A DNA stretch of 64,000 nucleotides from Phallusia mammillata. Taxonomy: Eukaryota > Chordata > Ascidiacea > Phlebobranchia > Ascidiidae. A program made the translations under genes and the position numbers. The stretch lies in NCBI GenBank assembly GCA_003260075.1, contig QLIY01000415.1:62001-126000 (forward strand), read 5' to 3'. Numbering within the stretch: the first letter of the stretch is position 1; each line of letters starts with the position of its first letter. The notes under the pieces are model-generated. The model saw only the letters and a program-made list of their open reading frames with translations, did not search any database and had not been told where the DNA came from. Positions 44,126 through 57,400 of the stretch are shown one piece after another.

Positions 44126-44717
44126 GTTTAGAGTGCAAGTGTTAATGCTAATTTTTGCATCAAATGGAATTAATTTATCGCGGGTAAATTTACAAACACT
44201 GTCCTTAATATTGGTTGTGTTGTCGTCACAACTCCTGCGAAAAATCATGTTTGGTTCTTCTGAATTGTTAGCAACGTATGTAAAGTGATTAAATACAAAA
44301 AAAACTTACCGACCTAAGTTAACAATTTTTTCATCGCTTTAAACGAAAATTTATGGTGTAATTGTTCTAACAACGCGAAGGTGATACACTGACTGTTAAA
44401 AAATTTAAACACAGAAAATTAGCACACAGATATTGCGTTTAGTGCCTTTAACAAAATCGTTTTGATTTGGGTGGAAGTGAGACTAGTATAATGTAGTTAG
44501 TATAACGGAAAATTGTTTTGTTTGCTAAGGGCGTTTTGTGTTACCGCATGCAGGCGCCAGAGTGCTACGTCAATAGGAAAATAATCTGAAGGGAACAAAT
44601 AATGTTAAAATTTTGTTTTGAATGCTATGTCATCTTTATTTAAATAGTTTAAACCAAATTTTTCCAAAAGAATGTTGGTGAGCACCACAGCTTACAAATG
44701 CACATCAAAATAACTGT

Positions 44718-44817
44718 TTTTCTTTTTTAACAGTGGCAGTTTTGTTTAGTTGCATTTCTCTCTGTTTCAATGACAACCGGGTAAACTAAAACGCTAGAGG
44801 CAGTGGCAATTGACATC
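44718..44817 (+). promoter_or_regulatory. Possible 5'UTR or spliced-leader acceptor of gene B
   Basis: A pyrimidine tract and TTAACAG|TGGCAG (AG at 44732-44733) stand 84 nt before the gene B ATG. Either a 5'UTR intron or trans-splicing would use this site. Confidence 0.3.
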
Positions 44818-45427
44818 ATGGATTTTCAGATGCGCCCGCAGAGGCAGAGCGCAGCTTCGAGAATCGACTACCAAGATGTGGTTGAACTTGACAGCCGTCT
44901 GAGTACAATGAATCTCAAGCGTAATTCCGTACCCGCAGACGGCAACAGCTTCTATTATGCTGTTTCTGACCAACTTAGCCTTCAGGGTCAAAGCACTTCC
45001 CACGTCGATGTCAGAATGAATAGCATTAACCTCCTTCGCAAGACCAAGACTATCGGGGGAATAACTTGGGTTAATGCAATACAGAGCGGTTTAGGGGAAA
45101 GTCAGTACCTTCAAAAACACAGTTTGGACGGTGAGTTCAATGATCCAGTGATGACGCAAGCGACTGCGTCATCCACCAGCTACGTCATCAACATTGTGAC
45201 GAAAGACAAAACGATTCAGATCAAGCCAGACGGCAAGAAGGTAAAAGGTGAACTGTGGCTGGGTCAAGTCAACGAAGAGAGTTACGTGAGTTTGCATAAG
45301 AACCGAGGCAAAGAGGTAAAGAATACAGATGAAGTGGAGGTGTTCAATTTGGCTGATGGCATCAAACAAACTGCCGGCATTTTGAAGCAAACTACCTCTC
45401 CTTCTACTCCACCTATTGCAGGCTTCG
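44818..45427 (+). CDS. Gene B exon 1: OTU-like (probably inactive) domain
   Basis: 610 nt, residues 1-203, phase 1 out at TTCG|GTAAGT. The frame opens at GTG 44803, but the first ATG is 44818. Residues 38-53 (VPADGNSFYYAVSDQL) match the OTU cysteine-protease core, usually DGNC-F-AV-DQL. Residues 97-127 (YLQKHSLDGEFNDP..TQATAS... INIV) match the central OTU strand-helix region, and 147-159 (WLGQVNEESYVSL) the terminal block, usually ...HYVSL. Asp41 is kept, but the catalytic Cys position is Ser44 and the His position Ser155. The domain sits in a single exon. It may instead be an alternative first exon or separate gene, but phase 1 fits exon 2 and matches gene A exon 1. Confidence 0.7.
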
Positions 45428-48400
45428 GTAAGTTGTAAATGTCAAACTTTTGTTTCGTGTCAAACTGTCAATTATTGTATGAATGTTGAAGATTGACATA
45501 AATTCATAACTGGGATCAGCCCTGAAGCGATCACCACACACTCATATACAAAGTAGCCAGGAAATTTAGGTTGCGGTTGGATTCGAACCCACGACAAGAG
45601 TCTTTCCGGGACTCGCGTTCTACCAACTGAGCTACGGCAGGCTCAGCAATGGTGAATCCCTCTTGAAAGTCGAATCGCAAGGACCGTTGCCTGCCTTGTA
45701 TGCTGTACATATCAGCTTCGTATTAGGGGATCGCCAGATTAAAAGTTAAGATGAACATAAATTCATAACTGGGATATTATTAACCGCCCATACAGTTTTT
45801 GTGGCGTGAGTGCAGAAATTTTTTAATTTATAATGTTCGTTACCATTATTTGTGTTTAAACAATATATTGGCCCACTGCTGTATGTTAACAAAGTTTCAG
45901 CAAGGTTTTCTAATCAATACCAATGAAAACCTAACTGGCTTAGAAAGTACCTTTTTGTAATCAGTCATTTCTTCTTGTGGTCAGGTTGTCTTATCCTGGT
46001 TACATAACTGTTACTAATAGCAACAAACCTTACACAAAACTTTTTTGGCGCAATCGGACGCATATTTGTTTTCGCCCTCATAAAAAATACACTTAACCAG
46101 AGCAAAGAAAGCTATGACGTATCACAAGTGGCAACGTCACAGCGACAAAGGGAGAAACCAATTTCAAAAGCTTGGGAAAAAGTTTTCGGTCGTTTAGCCC
46201 AGTTAATGTTTTACTAAAATTTCGGCTGTTTGAAGATGTAACGTTCCTTTGTGTTCAGTCGTTCTGTCTCGTATCAGGTGAAAGTCTGACTATAATCAGC
46301 TTGTCTATTTAGGCAGGAATATTTACGAAGAGAGCATGTTGCGCGGACCAGGAATGGATCCAAGTAACGATGACTTTCCGGATTTTAATGACGATAATGA
46401 ACCCCTCATTGAGTAAGTACTCTTATTTACCATTTAAGGAATTTTGAATCGATAGATAAATGGTATTGTTATGAATTAAGTGGTCCCATATGGCTGTCTA
46501 TTCTCCAGACGCATTTAAAGTAAATTTTCGGATAAACGAGGTACATGTACGATTGCATTCAACTGTTTATGTGAATACGAAAAACAATCAAATACTTTTA
46601 TCAAATGTTATCAATTTTTTGCGCCAAAAGTATTTGGTCACCCAAATGGACAAACGTTAAAAGGTAAACCTATGAAAGTTTAGAGTCTTAAATTTACAAA
46701 CCGCCTTCTAAGAAACCATAGTTTTTTGTAAGAATAATTTTAAAACCGAACAAAATTTATGCCGAATATTGAAAACTTTTAAAATTGTTTTTTAAAGATG
46801 TTTTTGAATATGACCACACCTATCAAACAAAAACTTTTCATGTAATAATGCCTTATTGGTAACACGTATATTCCAAACAAATTGCGTCTGAAAATGCCGT
46901 GTTGATAACATGTATATATCGTGGCCGTTGTTAACGTTTTAGTTTTGGAAACGGTAAAAAGGCCTAAGCTCGTAATCAACAGTTTTACTGTGTTGATTTG
47001 GCAGGATGGCCGATTCACTATCCAAGCATTATAAATCGTAGAATTATTGTAACGCAGAGGTGACTCAAAATAAACGAATTCCATCGCTGGTCACGTCACA
47101 TGTTGTTTAAACACAGGTTTATCGTCGCGCAACTAAATGCCACAGTTTTTGTGATGGTGACGCCCATGTTTGTTTGTGATAAGACTCACGATCAGTAGCT
47201 TATTTGCCGCGTACGTATTTGATTCAACTCTGCAGCTAGGTCACGAACGTTTCGAAACAAAAAACTCGACTTGCAAATTGCACCAAAGTTTTTTGTCAAA
47301 CTTGTGTTTAAATAAAAACGAGGATTGTATTTTCAGTAAAAAAATTTTGGCCCAACTTGTGTTTTTACCAACAACAAGTATGTATAACTTTAAGCCGTTT
47401 GGTCGAGAAACTGAAAATGCAAACTGGTAAACAAAACATTTGTTCAATAATATTTGGTGATTTTGACGTCCATCACGCATTCACATTTATCATGGTTCAA
47501 ACCAAAACACCTTTTAGTTCATATTTTTTACGTGAAACGTGCTGTGTATCTCTCGGACTGCAAGTACAAAATAGTTTAGTATGATCTTTATTCTTGACGT
47601 TTCTATACTTTCTAAGTTTTGTTAACGAATCCATTCTTAAATTAGATATTTTCAAAATATTTCCTTTGCCAAACTGCTCACTACATTAGATTGAAACTTT
47701 TAGAAGTTCTGCGGACTTAAATTGAAACTGGGTTTCGAAGATTACAGTTCCCAGACTGCATCTAGATTTTAAGTTAACTAAATAAAATTAAACCAGTGGT
47801 TAACATGGAATTTAAAAATACAGTCCAATTATTGTGTAGGGGTAGTAACACTAAATTTATTTATGTTACAGAGATGAAACCCCGCCATACGACGTATTTT
47901 ACTGCGAACCCCCCGAAGACGATTCAAGGACCACGTCAAGCGTATCGAAGTTCTTTCAAAAACTTTTCAAGCTTCTGTCGTTCGTGATATTTGGAGGGTG
48001 TGTGTTAGCCGGAGGACTAATAAACAAGGTAAACACTAACAAAGCATCGAGCCAATACATAATAAGCTGCAGGCAGTGCACACTCTTTCGACCTATATTA
48101 TCTCATTAGTTTCGCTGTTGACGAGAGATCGGTTGTACAAGCTAATGTAGCCACCTACGGTACTCAAGTTTGTTGGAAGCAGCACTGGTAAGACCTTATA
48201 GGTCGAAACAGTGAGCTCTATCTGCAGCTTAAGGTAAACACTGTCTGCAACTGTTAAACAAAGGCTTAGTTTAAACTTGTGCTGGGCCATTTTGTCAAGT
48301 TTGTGTCTTAAACTGAATACAGTAAACCTAGGTTAAACCGGATCCGTTTGGGCCAAGAAGTTTGTCCGGATTAGGCGAAGATCCGGATTATCCGATGTCG

Positions 48401-51400
48401 ATTAGTGTAAACCTTTCCACATAACTAATCGTTTGTACCTACAGGTTTTTACTGAATTAGGGAAAGACCGGGATTAACCGAATCCGGTTTACAGTATTTC
48501 TACACTTCGATGTTTTCAAAATTTGGCTATAGTCGTAAAGTTGAGCAAAAAGAACACAAAGATTTGCAGAAAAGCAGTTCCATAACAGCGTTGCGTTGCA
48601 AGCTGCTTGCTTTTATACTCTTTGCCCTTTCACAGTAACTCAATTTGGCACGTGCAAACATGCCATGGCCGCAATCCACAAATTAATCACCACGTTCTGA
48701 TATTGCGGTGTTGGGTGACATTTGCGCTTATAAAGTCCAGCCGCCTGTCAACATTTTGCAAACAATGAAAAGACAAATGCGTATTTCATTAGTTTAATTA
48801 AGTGCCGAAAAAACATCAAATCATGTTTGTCGAATGCTTAACTGATTGGCAATATTTGATTACAAAACTGTTATATGTTATAATTTTTGCTGCTGTCTAG
48901 ACCCAAGAAATTATGCTGGTCATAAAAGGCGTTTTACTTTACTAACCTTATATTGCTGTTTGTTACAACATGTAATTAAAAAAGACAATTGAACCCTTTC
49001 GACTCTGGCATCACCACTTAACTACAAAACCATTTTGTCTTTTTGGTTTTTAACGAATTTAGATTTTTCTATTGTTTTTGCTTGAATTTTTCACTTTTAG
49101 ATATTCATTTTTTTGATTTTTTTGGCATGATCGTATGGGTAGTTGTTGGTAAAAAAATTGAATCAGCACATTTGATGCCGCTATCAGTTGATATTTTGAT
49201 CTGCTAAAAGTCTTTCCAAATCTGCCAAAAAAGTAACCTACTTCCACAAATGTTATTTAAGAACACAGCCATGCGTACCTTCGGTGTTTGCTTTTTTACT
49301 ATTCCAAAAAGTCTTTTGTCACCAGGTTGTTAATTTAATCCCATCACAAATTACCCAAGCTCTGTAAAAAACAAAAACAGTAGCAGAATGTGTAAAACAT
49401 AATAATATTGACTTTTGGATCCAAAAAAATACATAATTTTCTAGGCTTGCGTGCTTGTACTTGGAAACGGTGCTAAAGTGTACGAAGGAACCAAAGATGC
49501 TCTTGACCATGACGTCATACGAGTGTGGTCTTACATCATCTTGCTGTGCATGCTTCTGGCCCCGGAAGTTCTTACCATGGGATACAGCTTGTATAGGTTG
49601 ATAATGAAGAAAGAAAGTCCTTTGGATATGAAAACATTTTTATGGGTACGTCTTTAATACCTACTTTTTATCTTAAACATACTACTGAAGATCGTATATC
49701 AATTAGTCTCTACTAGTTAATCAATATTTAACGAAAGTGTTGATCTGACATTGATTAAAACGTGATAATGCGTCTGTGTTAGTAACAACAACAAAAAAAA
49801 AACCTACTGCGTCCTGTGCTATTTAAACCAGTGGTTCTAACACTTTTTAAGCATGCGGCGCTTTCAAGAACTAAAATTTCCTTTCGCGGCACACTTGACA
49901 GGTAAACACAACAAAAGTTGTTTAAAGGATGTTAATTTTTAACTTCAATGTGGTGGGTAAAGTTGCTTTTCATTACTAATTACAAAAAAGCTTTGAAACT
50001 TTGTCAAGCACAGTAATATTTTGTAATGAAGTCCTAAAACACCAGAGACTCTTTGCAGTTTAAAACAGGGAATATGTTGAGGTACACTTGGAAATCTCGC
50101 ACGTCACACTATTCTGCCGCGGCACACAGTTCGAGAATCACTGGTTAATACACTCAAAATCCTTATTTTTTAAATATTTATTTATTATTTAACATTGCGC
50201 AGGTATTTCCAAATTGGTGGTTGTTTTGTCTCGCTATGTTTTCTTTTACCACATAAAATAAACTCAACTCAAACAGTCTAGTAGGAGTTCCACTAAAGAA
50301 AACAACGAAAATGCTTTCATATTACAGGGAGGTTTATGGGAGTTACTCAGTGCAGTTGGTGAAGGAATCATTTTCATCAAGGTCCTGCCCTACTTGGATG
50401 CAACTTATGCCTGTCTCGCATTTCCTCTCATTAGTTTCACTGCGATTGGTGTAAACATCCATGCAAAATGGACTTCGATATCTCACAACAACAAAAGAGT
50501 AACGCAACCACACATTAAATACCAGAGATACAGAAACCTTGCGTTCGCTATTATTGCATTGGTTAGTGTGTTTCTTTTTGTCTCCTTTTTGCTAGCATTG
50601 TAATAGCTACTACTAACCCTGCAGGCAAGTACTAGCCTACCTTTCAGTAGTAACGAATTTCAGTAGTAAATTTTTTTGGTACTTTAGCAGTAGCACAATT
50701 TTTTTACAAACTAAATTGCACATTTTTTAATATAATGCACATTTTTTAATATATTTTAATATATTCTAAAGATGAAAAAAATAAAACCCCAAATTTTTCT
50801 TGAGTTTGCATGCGTATTTTTTTCCAAAAAAAGTCAAAATTGTTTTTGGTTTTTAAAACGTTTTATGTTTCACTGGTGTCTCCACTAGGCCAGGGTAGAA
50901 AATCACTGCAGAAGACTTTGTATATGTACGTGAAAGTAGCTCAAAGTATTAGTATTTCAATACTGGACTAACATACAACACTTGCGATTGTGGTGCTCAC
51001 ATTAGCGACTATGAATTTGTTTCAACAGGTGTTGCAATTGGTTGGTCTGGTTACATGTTTTGCTGGATTCTTTACACCTGATCACACTGTCATTGACTCG
51101 GATGGAAATAATGTCACAGTTACTAGCCCCCTTAAGTTTCTCACCTTGAATTACACCTACATTTGGGCATTTGCTGGTAAATAAAACCATTTGTTTTACA
51201 TCCAAAAATCGGAGCCTCCACTTAAAAACTACTTTTGCAAAAAAAAATTCTTATTGGTTTAATTTCCAAAATGATATTTTGTTTAGGTTTCATTTTGAGT
51301 TCAGTGCGGTACTGGGAAAACTTTGTCACTGGAGACTTCAATTTACCATTTGGAATTAAAATCAAAGCCCAGGATCTTCAACAAAAACTTGACCACAGTC

Positions 51401-54400
51401 GCTTCAGAGCATCATTCTTGTTTTCATTGATGAAGTCGTTGGTGTTGGTCGGTTTTACTTTCCTAGTGTTTGTGGTGCTTGAAAGGGAAACTTACGCCAG
51501 CGATTACATTAACAATGGTGGAAACGACGGTCGCGATGATAGATCCAGTCGGATTCTTTATTTGCTAGATCCTTCTCAATATAACTTCAGAAACAGGTAG
51601 GTTGTTACAAGAAACACTAATACCATATTGGCAGGGTTGCCATTGACATGGGCCCCAAAATAAAGACAATCGAAAAATTACATTTTCATGTCAAATTTTG
51701 AACAAACCTTTTGTATTTATAGAGCCACTCCATATCATATGCCACACACATTGCCATAAACAATCTGTTCCAGCAACTGATTGTTCATAGAAAATACTTC
51801 GTGCACCTCGCGACAGCTAGGGTCTGGGTTTACGTTTACTTATAGCAAGGATTTGACATGTAAATGTTGAAAATAAAACAAAAAAGAAGTCAAGTCAAAA
51901 ACAATACGTTTTTTTACAAATAAGGACAACAATTTTATTTAAGACATTGCCCTTCAAAATAAGGACAAATCAAATAGGAATGAGGACGGTATAGCAACCC
52001 CTCATATTCGTCAAGTAGTAAAAAAACTAGCAAAAAAGCTGGAACCCATTTCAACAAAGAAATGTATTTGCAGGCCCCGGATTCTTAACACTCTATTCTA
52101 CGTTTTTGCTACACAAGCGTGTTGTGCATTGGCTTCATTCTTCTTTGGTCGTGTAGCTTGTCTTACGCTCATCCAACGCGAAGCTTACACATTTCCAACC
52201 GTACTGGTGACCCCGATTATAACTGCCTGCTCAGCGGCACTTGCTATGTTTAAATGGTGGTATCCGAACAATGGCTTGCTTAACTTTGTTGGTAAGTTTG
52301 TATTTTACTGTATTGTCAACTAAATGTTTAAAGGTTTAAATAGAATGCGATATCCTCTCCGAAATACCTTTGGAATAACCCTTATTTGTTCATTGTGGAA
52401 GTTAAGCTGCAAGGCTTTGAAAAAGACATTGAAAACAAAATCCATTGGGTTGATTAAATTCTGAAGAAAATTGTAGCACAATTACTGTATATTATATGGT
52501 ATACAGAAAATTCATGACGCAACCAGTTCCCCAAATCTACAAGTTATATAAAACTAAAGGTACAATTTGCAGGACTAGCAAAGCAATATCAATACTTGGA
52601 AGATTACGTTGATTGGAATATATATATTATTCCAACTACTGAAAACGATGCCATTGCAAATGGACAAATGATCGGGTTTGTGCTTGTTGGGTTAGTGCTC
52701 GGCTGGTTTGCAACAATCCTTATCACCTTGTTTATATGGAAACCAAAGCAAAATCGTTTGGAGAGGTGAGTATCTCAGATTTCTTTTTTAGGACCTTTCT
52801 ACCAGGTTTAAGACATCTTTGGCCTCATACTTTAGTTTGCTTCCAAATACAATGCATTTTTTTTATAACTTAAACGATTAGAGCTACACACCTAACATAA
52901 CTTATAGTCGAATTTTGGTAAACACATAAAAAGTTATGACTTTGTTTGTAAAAAACAATTATCTGACCTAAAATGTTAAAAAAAGTTTAGAAATCTTAAT
53001 ACAAAAGGTCATAAACGATGTGTAGCTTATAGACGCTTTTTGTGGTTAACCTATAGCATTCAACAATGATTAAACTGACACCTTTATTTACAGGACCGAA
53101 GTTTTGTTTGTGAAAGCAATATATGGCGGTCCAGCGATCGATCAAGCACTAATGCTAAACAGGAGGCAATTCGAAACCGCTTACACAAAGAGCAAGGCCA
53201 AGCAAGACCTAGAAGACGAGCAAAGGAGAAGTGTTTCCAGAAGGTAGGATTGTTCACGGATAGGCAGTCAATTTTGCTAAGCTTGTGTCAGAGCCGATAA
53301 TTACCGTTCTTTAATTAGTTAAAAATCAAAGGCTAAGCAAAGTGTTGAAATATTAGTATGAATAAAGTGTATGTGTATATTTAACTTCACAAAACGGTGT
53401 TGGTGTACAACGACAGTCTGTATAAGGAAAACCTTTATACATTTATGCGCAGTTTAACACTTCAACTTTATTTTTAAATTTATTATTTCTAAGTTAAACC
53501 TGCTACATTGGATAACCCAGCATTTATCCTATTAGCCTTTAACACCTCTGACAAGTGTTTTCGTTTAGCAGCGCATCAAGAACCTCGCGTCGACCTTCAC
53601 GAAGACTTACAATGTCCAAGAGCCACAAATTCACACCTCAACTTTTCTTGTGCGCTACCATGTGGCACGAAACCGAACAGGAAATGACGCAGATTCTGAC
53701 GTCACTAATGAGGTTTGACATCTAACTAACGTCAGTACTTCTGTGTGCGAAATTTGATTATGTAGCTCAAGGAGAAAGGCCGCTTAGACGGCGAAAACAC
53801 TTTTAGAATAAAAAACTACTGTGTGTTTAAACTTTGCGAGCTAATCGCTTATGTAGGCTAATTAACGAACGGTGGGGGGGGGGTATTATGTAGCTCAAGG
53901 AGAAAGGCCGCTTAGACGGGGAAAACACTTTTAGAATAAAAAAACTACTGTGTGTTTAAACTTTGCGAGCTAATCGCTTATGTAATTAACGAACGTTTTT
54001 TTGTAGTAAAAACAAAAACAGATGGAAAAAAAGGCAGAAACTAAACCAAAACAATATTTTAGCCTAAAAACAAATTTAAACGAAACAGTGAGTTCATTTT
54101 TTCACAGATTTTTCAAAGTCTAATCATCACACTTATACATGAAACGTTGTTTTGTCCTAACACTTGTTGTAAAAGTCATGTTAGCGTTATGAAATCCTAG
54201 GTGACTTGATAATATCAAACGCACACAACCTTTTTCTCAAACCAAAATCGTTGCGGTTTCTTGGGGGGGGGGCAAACTTTGTTTTGTCCGAACACTTAGT
54301 TGTAAAAGTCATGTTAGCGTCATGAAATCCGAGGTTACTTTTCAGTTCAAACGCACACAACCTTTTTCTCAAACCAAAATCGTTGCGGTTTCTTCGTTCC

Positions 54401-57400
54401 TCGCCAATTGATAACATACAAGCACAGACTGTCCAAAATTTATGGCATTGCAAATAAAGGGCAGGTTCTTCGAGTTCATTTCGAAAACCAATAAACGCGA
54501 TGGCCAAGAGATATGACGCATTTTCCTATGTTGATCCTATAACTTATTAAATGACAAATATCATCAATTTTGTACAGAGGACATTTCAGTTTATAACGTC
54601 TATTAAAGTAATCCTGAATTTTAAATCACAAACTCAAATTTACTTCATTGATTTTGCATCAAATAAGCTTGTGTTACAAATTACACTTAGAATAACGTTG
54701 TCAACTATGGATTTTTAGGGTGTTGACAACAAACTGGATTGCCGTATGGCCATAATCTTGCATTGATGGCACCGTATAGGTCGAAACAGTGTGTACTATG
54801 CAACTAACTTATACTTAGTTGTTTTCGTATGAAATGGGTCACAAAATAACGTTAGAATCCATTGTGTAAACTTAATATGGCACAAAATTAAAACAAAATG
54901 GCGAATGGCTCTATCAGGCTGAACAACATCAAACTATTGCGCAATCATTAGTGATACGGCAAAGCCAAGTTGCATTCCAATAACAAAATGTCATTTTCAA
55001 AGCTCCCAAAAATTTACATCATGTAAAAAAGACTTCAGAGCTATAGCCGTCCTAAGAAAACACAATAATTTTTACGTACGACTTGCTCACTAATGAGCGT
55101 AAGTCAATCATAAGGTCATTTTTATGTTTAAATTTGTATCTTTGAACATTAACATTGCCTGTGCCTTTATAGACTTGACAAGGACCAGGGAAGTCGTCGT
55201 AGCAATGCTACAAAGGATAAGGATTATTACAACTTCCAAGTCCACGTTCTGTTTGACGATGCTATGGAACGTACTAAGGATGGCGACACTAAGACAAACC
55301 GATTTGTTCATCAACTTTGCGAGCTGATACCACTTGCAGCAAAGTAAATGCCTATTTAGAGTTTTTGCTGCTAAAATTATTCAGGATTATTGTTGTATTT
55401 TAAAATATTTGCTTAAAGTTTTGGCTTATTGTCACACCATTATAATTGATGTAGGCCTAGCAATTTCCGAAAAGTTTTTTTTTTTTTTTTGACAAAGGCA
55501 GTAATTACAAAATCATATTTTTCAACGAAAAAAGACAAATTTTTTAATGTAGAACTACTTTTTACAATGTACAACAGTAACCACCTTGACAAGGGGGGGG
55601 GGAAAGTTTTTATTTTTTATTTTGACAAAGGCAGTAATTACAAAATGCTATTTTTCAACGAAAAAAGACAAATTTTGTAATGTAGAACTACTTTTTACAA
55701 TGTACAACAGTAACCACCTTGACAAAAAACGTAGAAACAAGAACACAACTTGTATGTCTCTTATCATCACATGTCAAAAGGTTTTTCTTTTGTTAGCAAA
55801 GTGGAGTTGGGCAAAGGTTATGATCTCCCTCCACCCGTGATTTATCCCACACCTTACGGTGGAAGACTAGAGTTCATTCTTCCTCATGGAAACTTGATGG
55901 TGGTTCATCTTAAAGACAAAGAAAAGATAAGGTATGTTTCTTCAAACTTGTACAGACTTAGAAACTGCTTGTATGATGTTTATCCCTTTATGTGTTTTTC
56001 TGTAAAATTCCTACGGCAATGTAACTTATAAACAAAATAAATCGATAGGGGGGGGGGCTAAGTCAATCATAAGGTCATTTTTATTTAAATTTGTATCTTT
56101 GAATATTAACATTGCCTGTGCCTTTATAGACTTGACAAGGACCAGGGAAGTCGTCGTAGCAATGCTACAAAGGATAAGGATTATTACAACTTCCAAGTCC
56201 ACGTTCTGTTTGACGACGCCATGGAACGCACCAAAGATGGTGACACTAAGACAAACCGTTTTGTTCATCAACTTTGCGAGCTGATACCACTTGCAGCAAA
56301 GTAAATGGGGGGGGGGGGTAAATTATATTACACACAGTTTTAGGAGTGAAATCATTCACAATTTAAGAAATACGTAAAGCAAAAAAGTGCAATTGTTTGC
56401 CACATTAAAGTTGTTCAATTCAACAAATGTGGTGTGCAATTTATCAGCCTTTCCTAGTAAAAATAACCTTCTCTTTTCACAGACATCGAAAACGCTGGTC
56501 ACAGTGTATGTACATGTACTACGGGGGGGGGGCAACTTGATGGTGGTTCATCTAAAAGACAAAGAAAAGATAAGGTCAGTTTTAATTGTACACACTTTGA
56601 AACTATTTGTATGATTTCTTTTTCTATGTTTTTCTGTCATAAATATAAGAGTAAGTTTAATTAATGACATTACATACAGTTTTAGGATCCGCAATCAGTC
56701 ACAATCTAAAAATAAAATTTAAAGCAAAAAAGTGTTTCGCAGCCCCAAACACGTTAACTAGTCTAACTGACCAAGTGTGCAGTTTAACAGCCTTTCGTTG
56801 TCAATCAAATCATGCCTATTTCACAGACATCGAAAACGCTGGTCACAGTGTATGTACATGTACTACATTCTTGGTTACCTGCAAGCTACAAAGAAGGCCT
56901 ACAAACTTGAGGATGTCTTCCTTTTGGCTCTTGATGGCGATGTGGATTTCCAACCAAACGCTGTTCTTCTCCTTCTAGATCGAATGAAGAGAAATCCAGA
57001 TGTTGGTGCAGCTTGTGGAAGAATTCATCCAACTGGTAATTAAGACCACTTTTTACACATAAGATTAATGTTCAAAGCAGAGTTATAAGTCAGGCCGAGC
57101 GTTTTGGGTTGGTTAGGGCTTCAGTTTTTATAAAACGAACTTGATTCGGGTCTGACTTTGCATTTGGAATAATTTGTGATGTATTTTATAAACTTTCAGG
57201 CCCAATTCAGGCTCGTTTTTTCGTTTTAAATCGGGTCGCGCCGTGTTTCGAGTTTGTTTTTGGGGGGTTTGGGCCCAAATTTTAGGCCCGTAGACAACCC
57301 GGCCTAAACCCCAAACTGCTATTTTGCCTAAGTGGGTACTTAATTATTTTGCTAAAAAAGTAACCAAAAAAGTAAGTTTTAGTAAATTCATGAGTATCAG

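Larger units (their letters stand above)
36906..44717. other. Intergenic region between the two genes
   Basis: AT-rich; apart from the hAT-type element at 43228-44125 and the duplication at 41.2 kb I see no gene, RNA or long conserved frame. Promoter elements of gene B must lie toward its right end but cannot be singled out. Confidence 0.6.

Noticed and set aside
45580-45650. Functional tRNA gene on the - strand
   Set aside because: Box A and box B are good, but it is the head of a SINE with target duplications and an unrelated tail; the same holds for 36506-36575.
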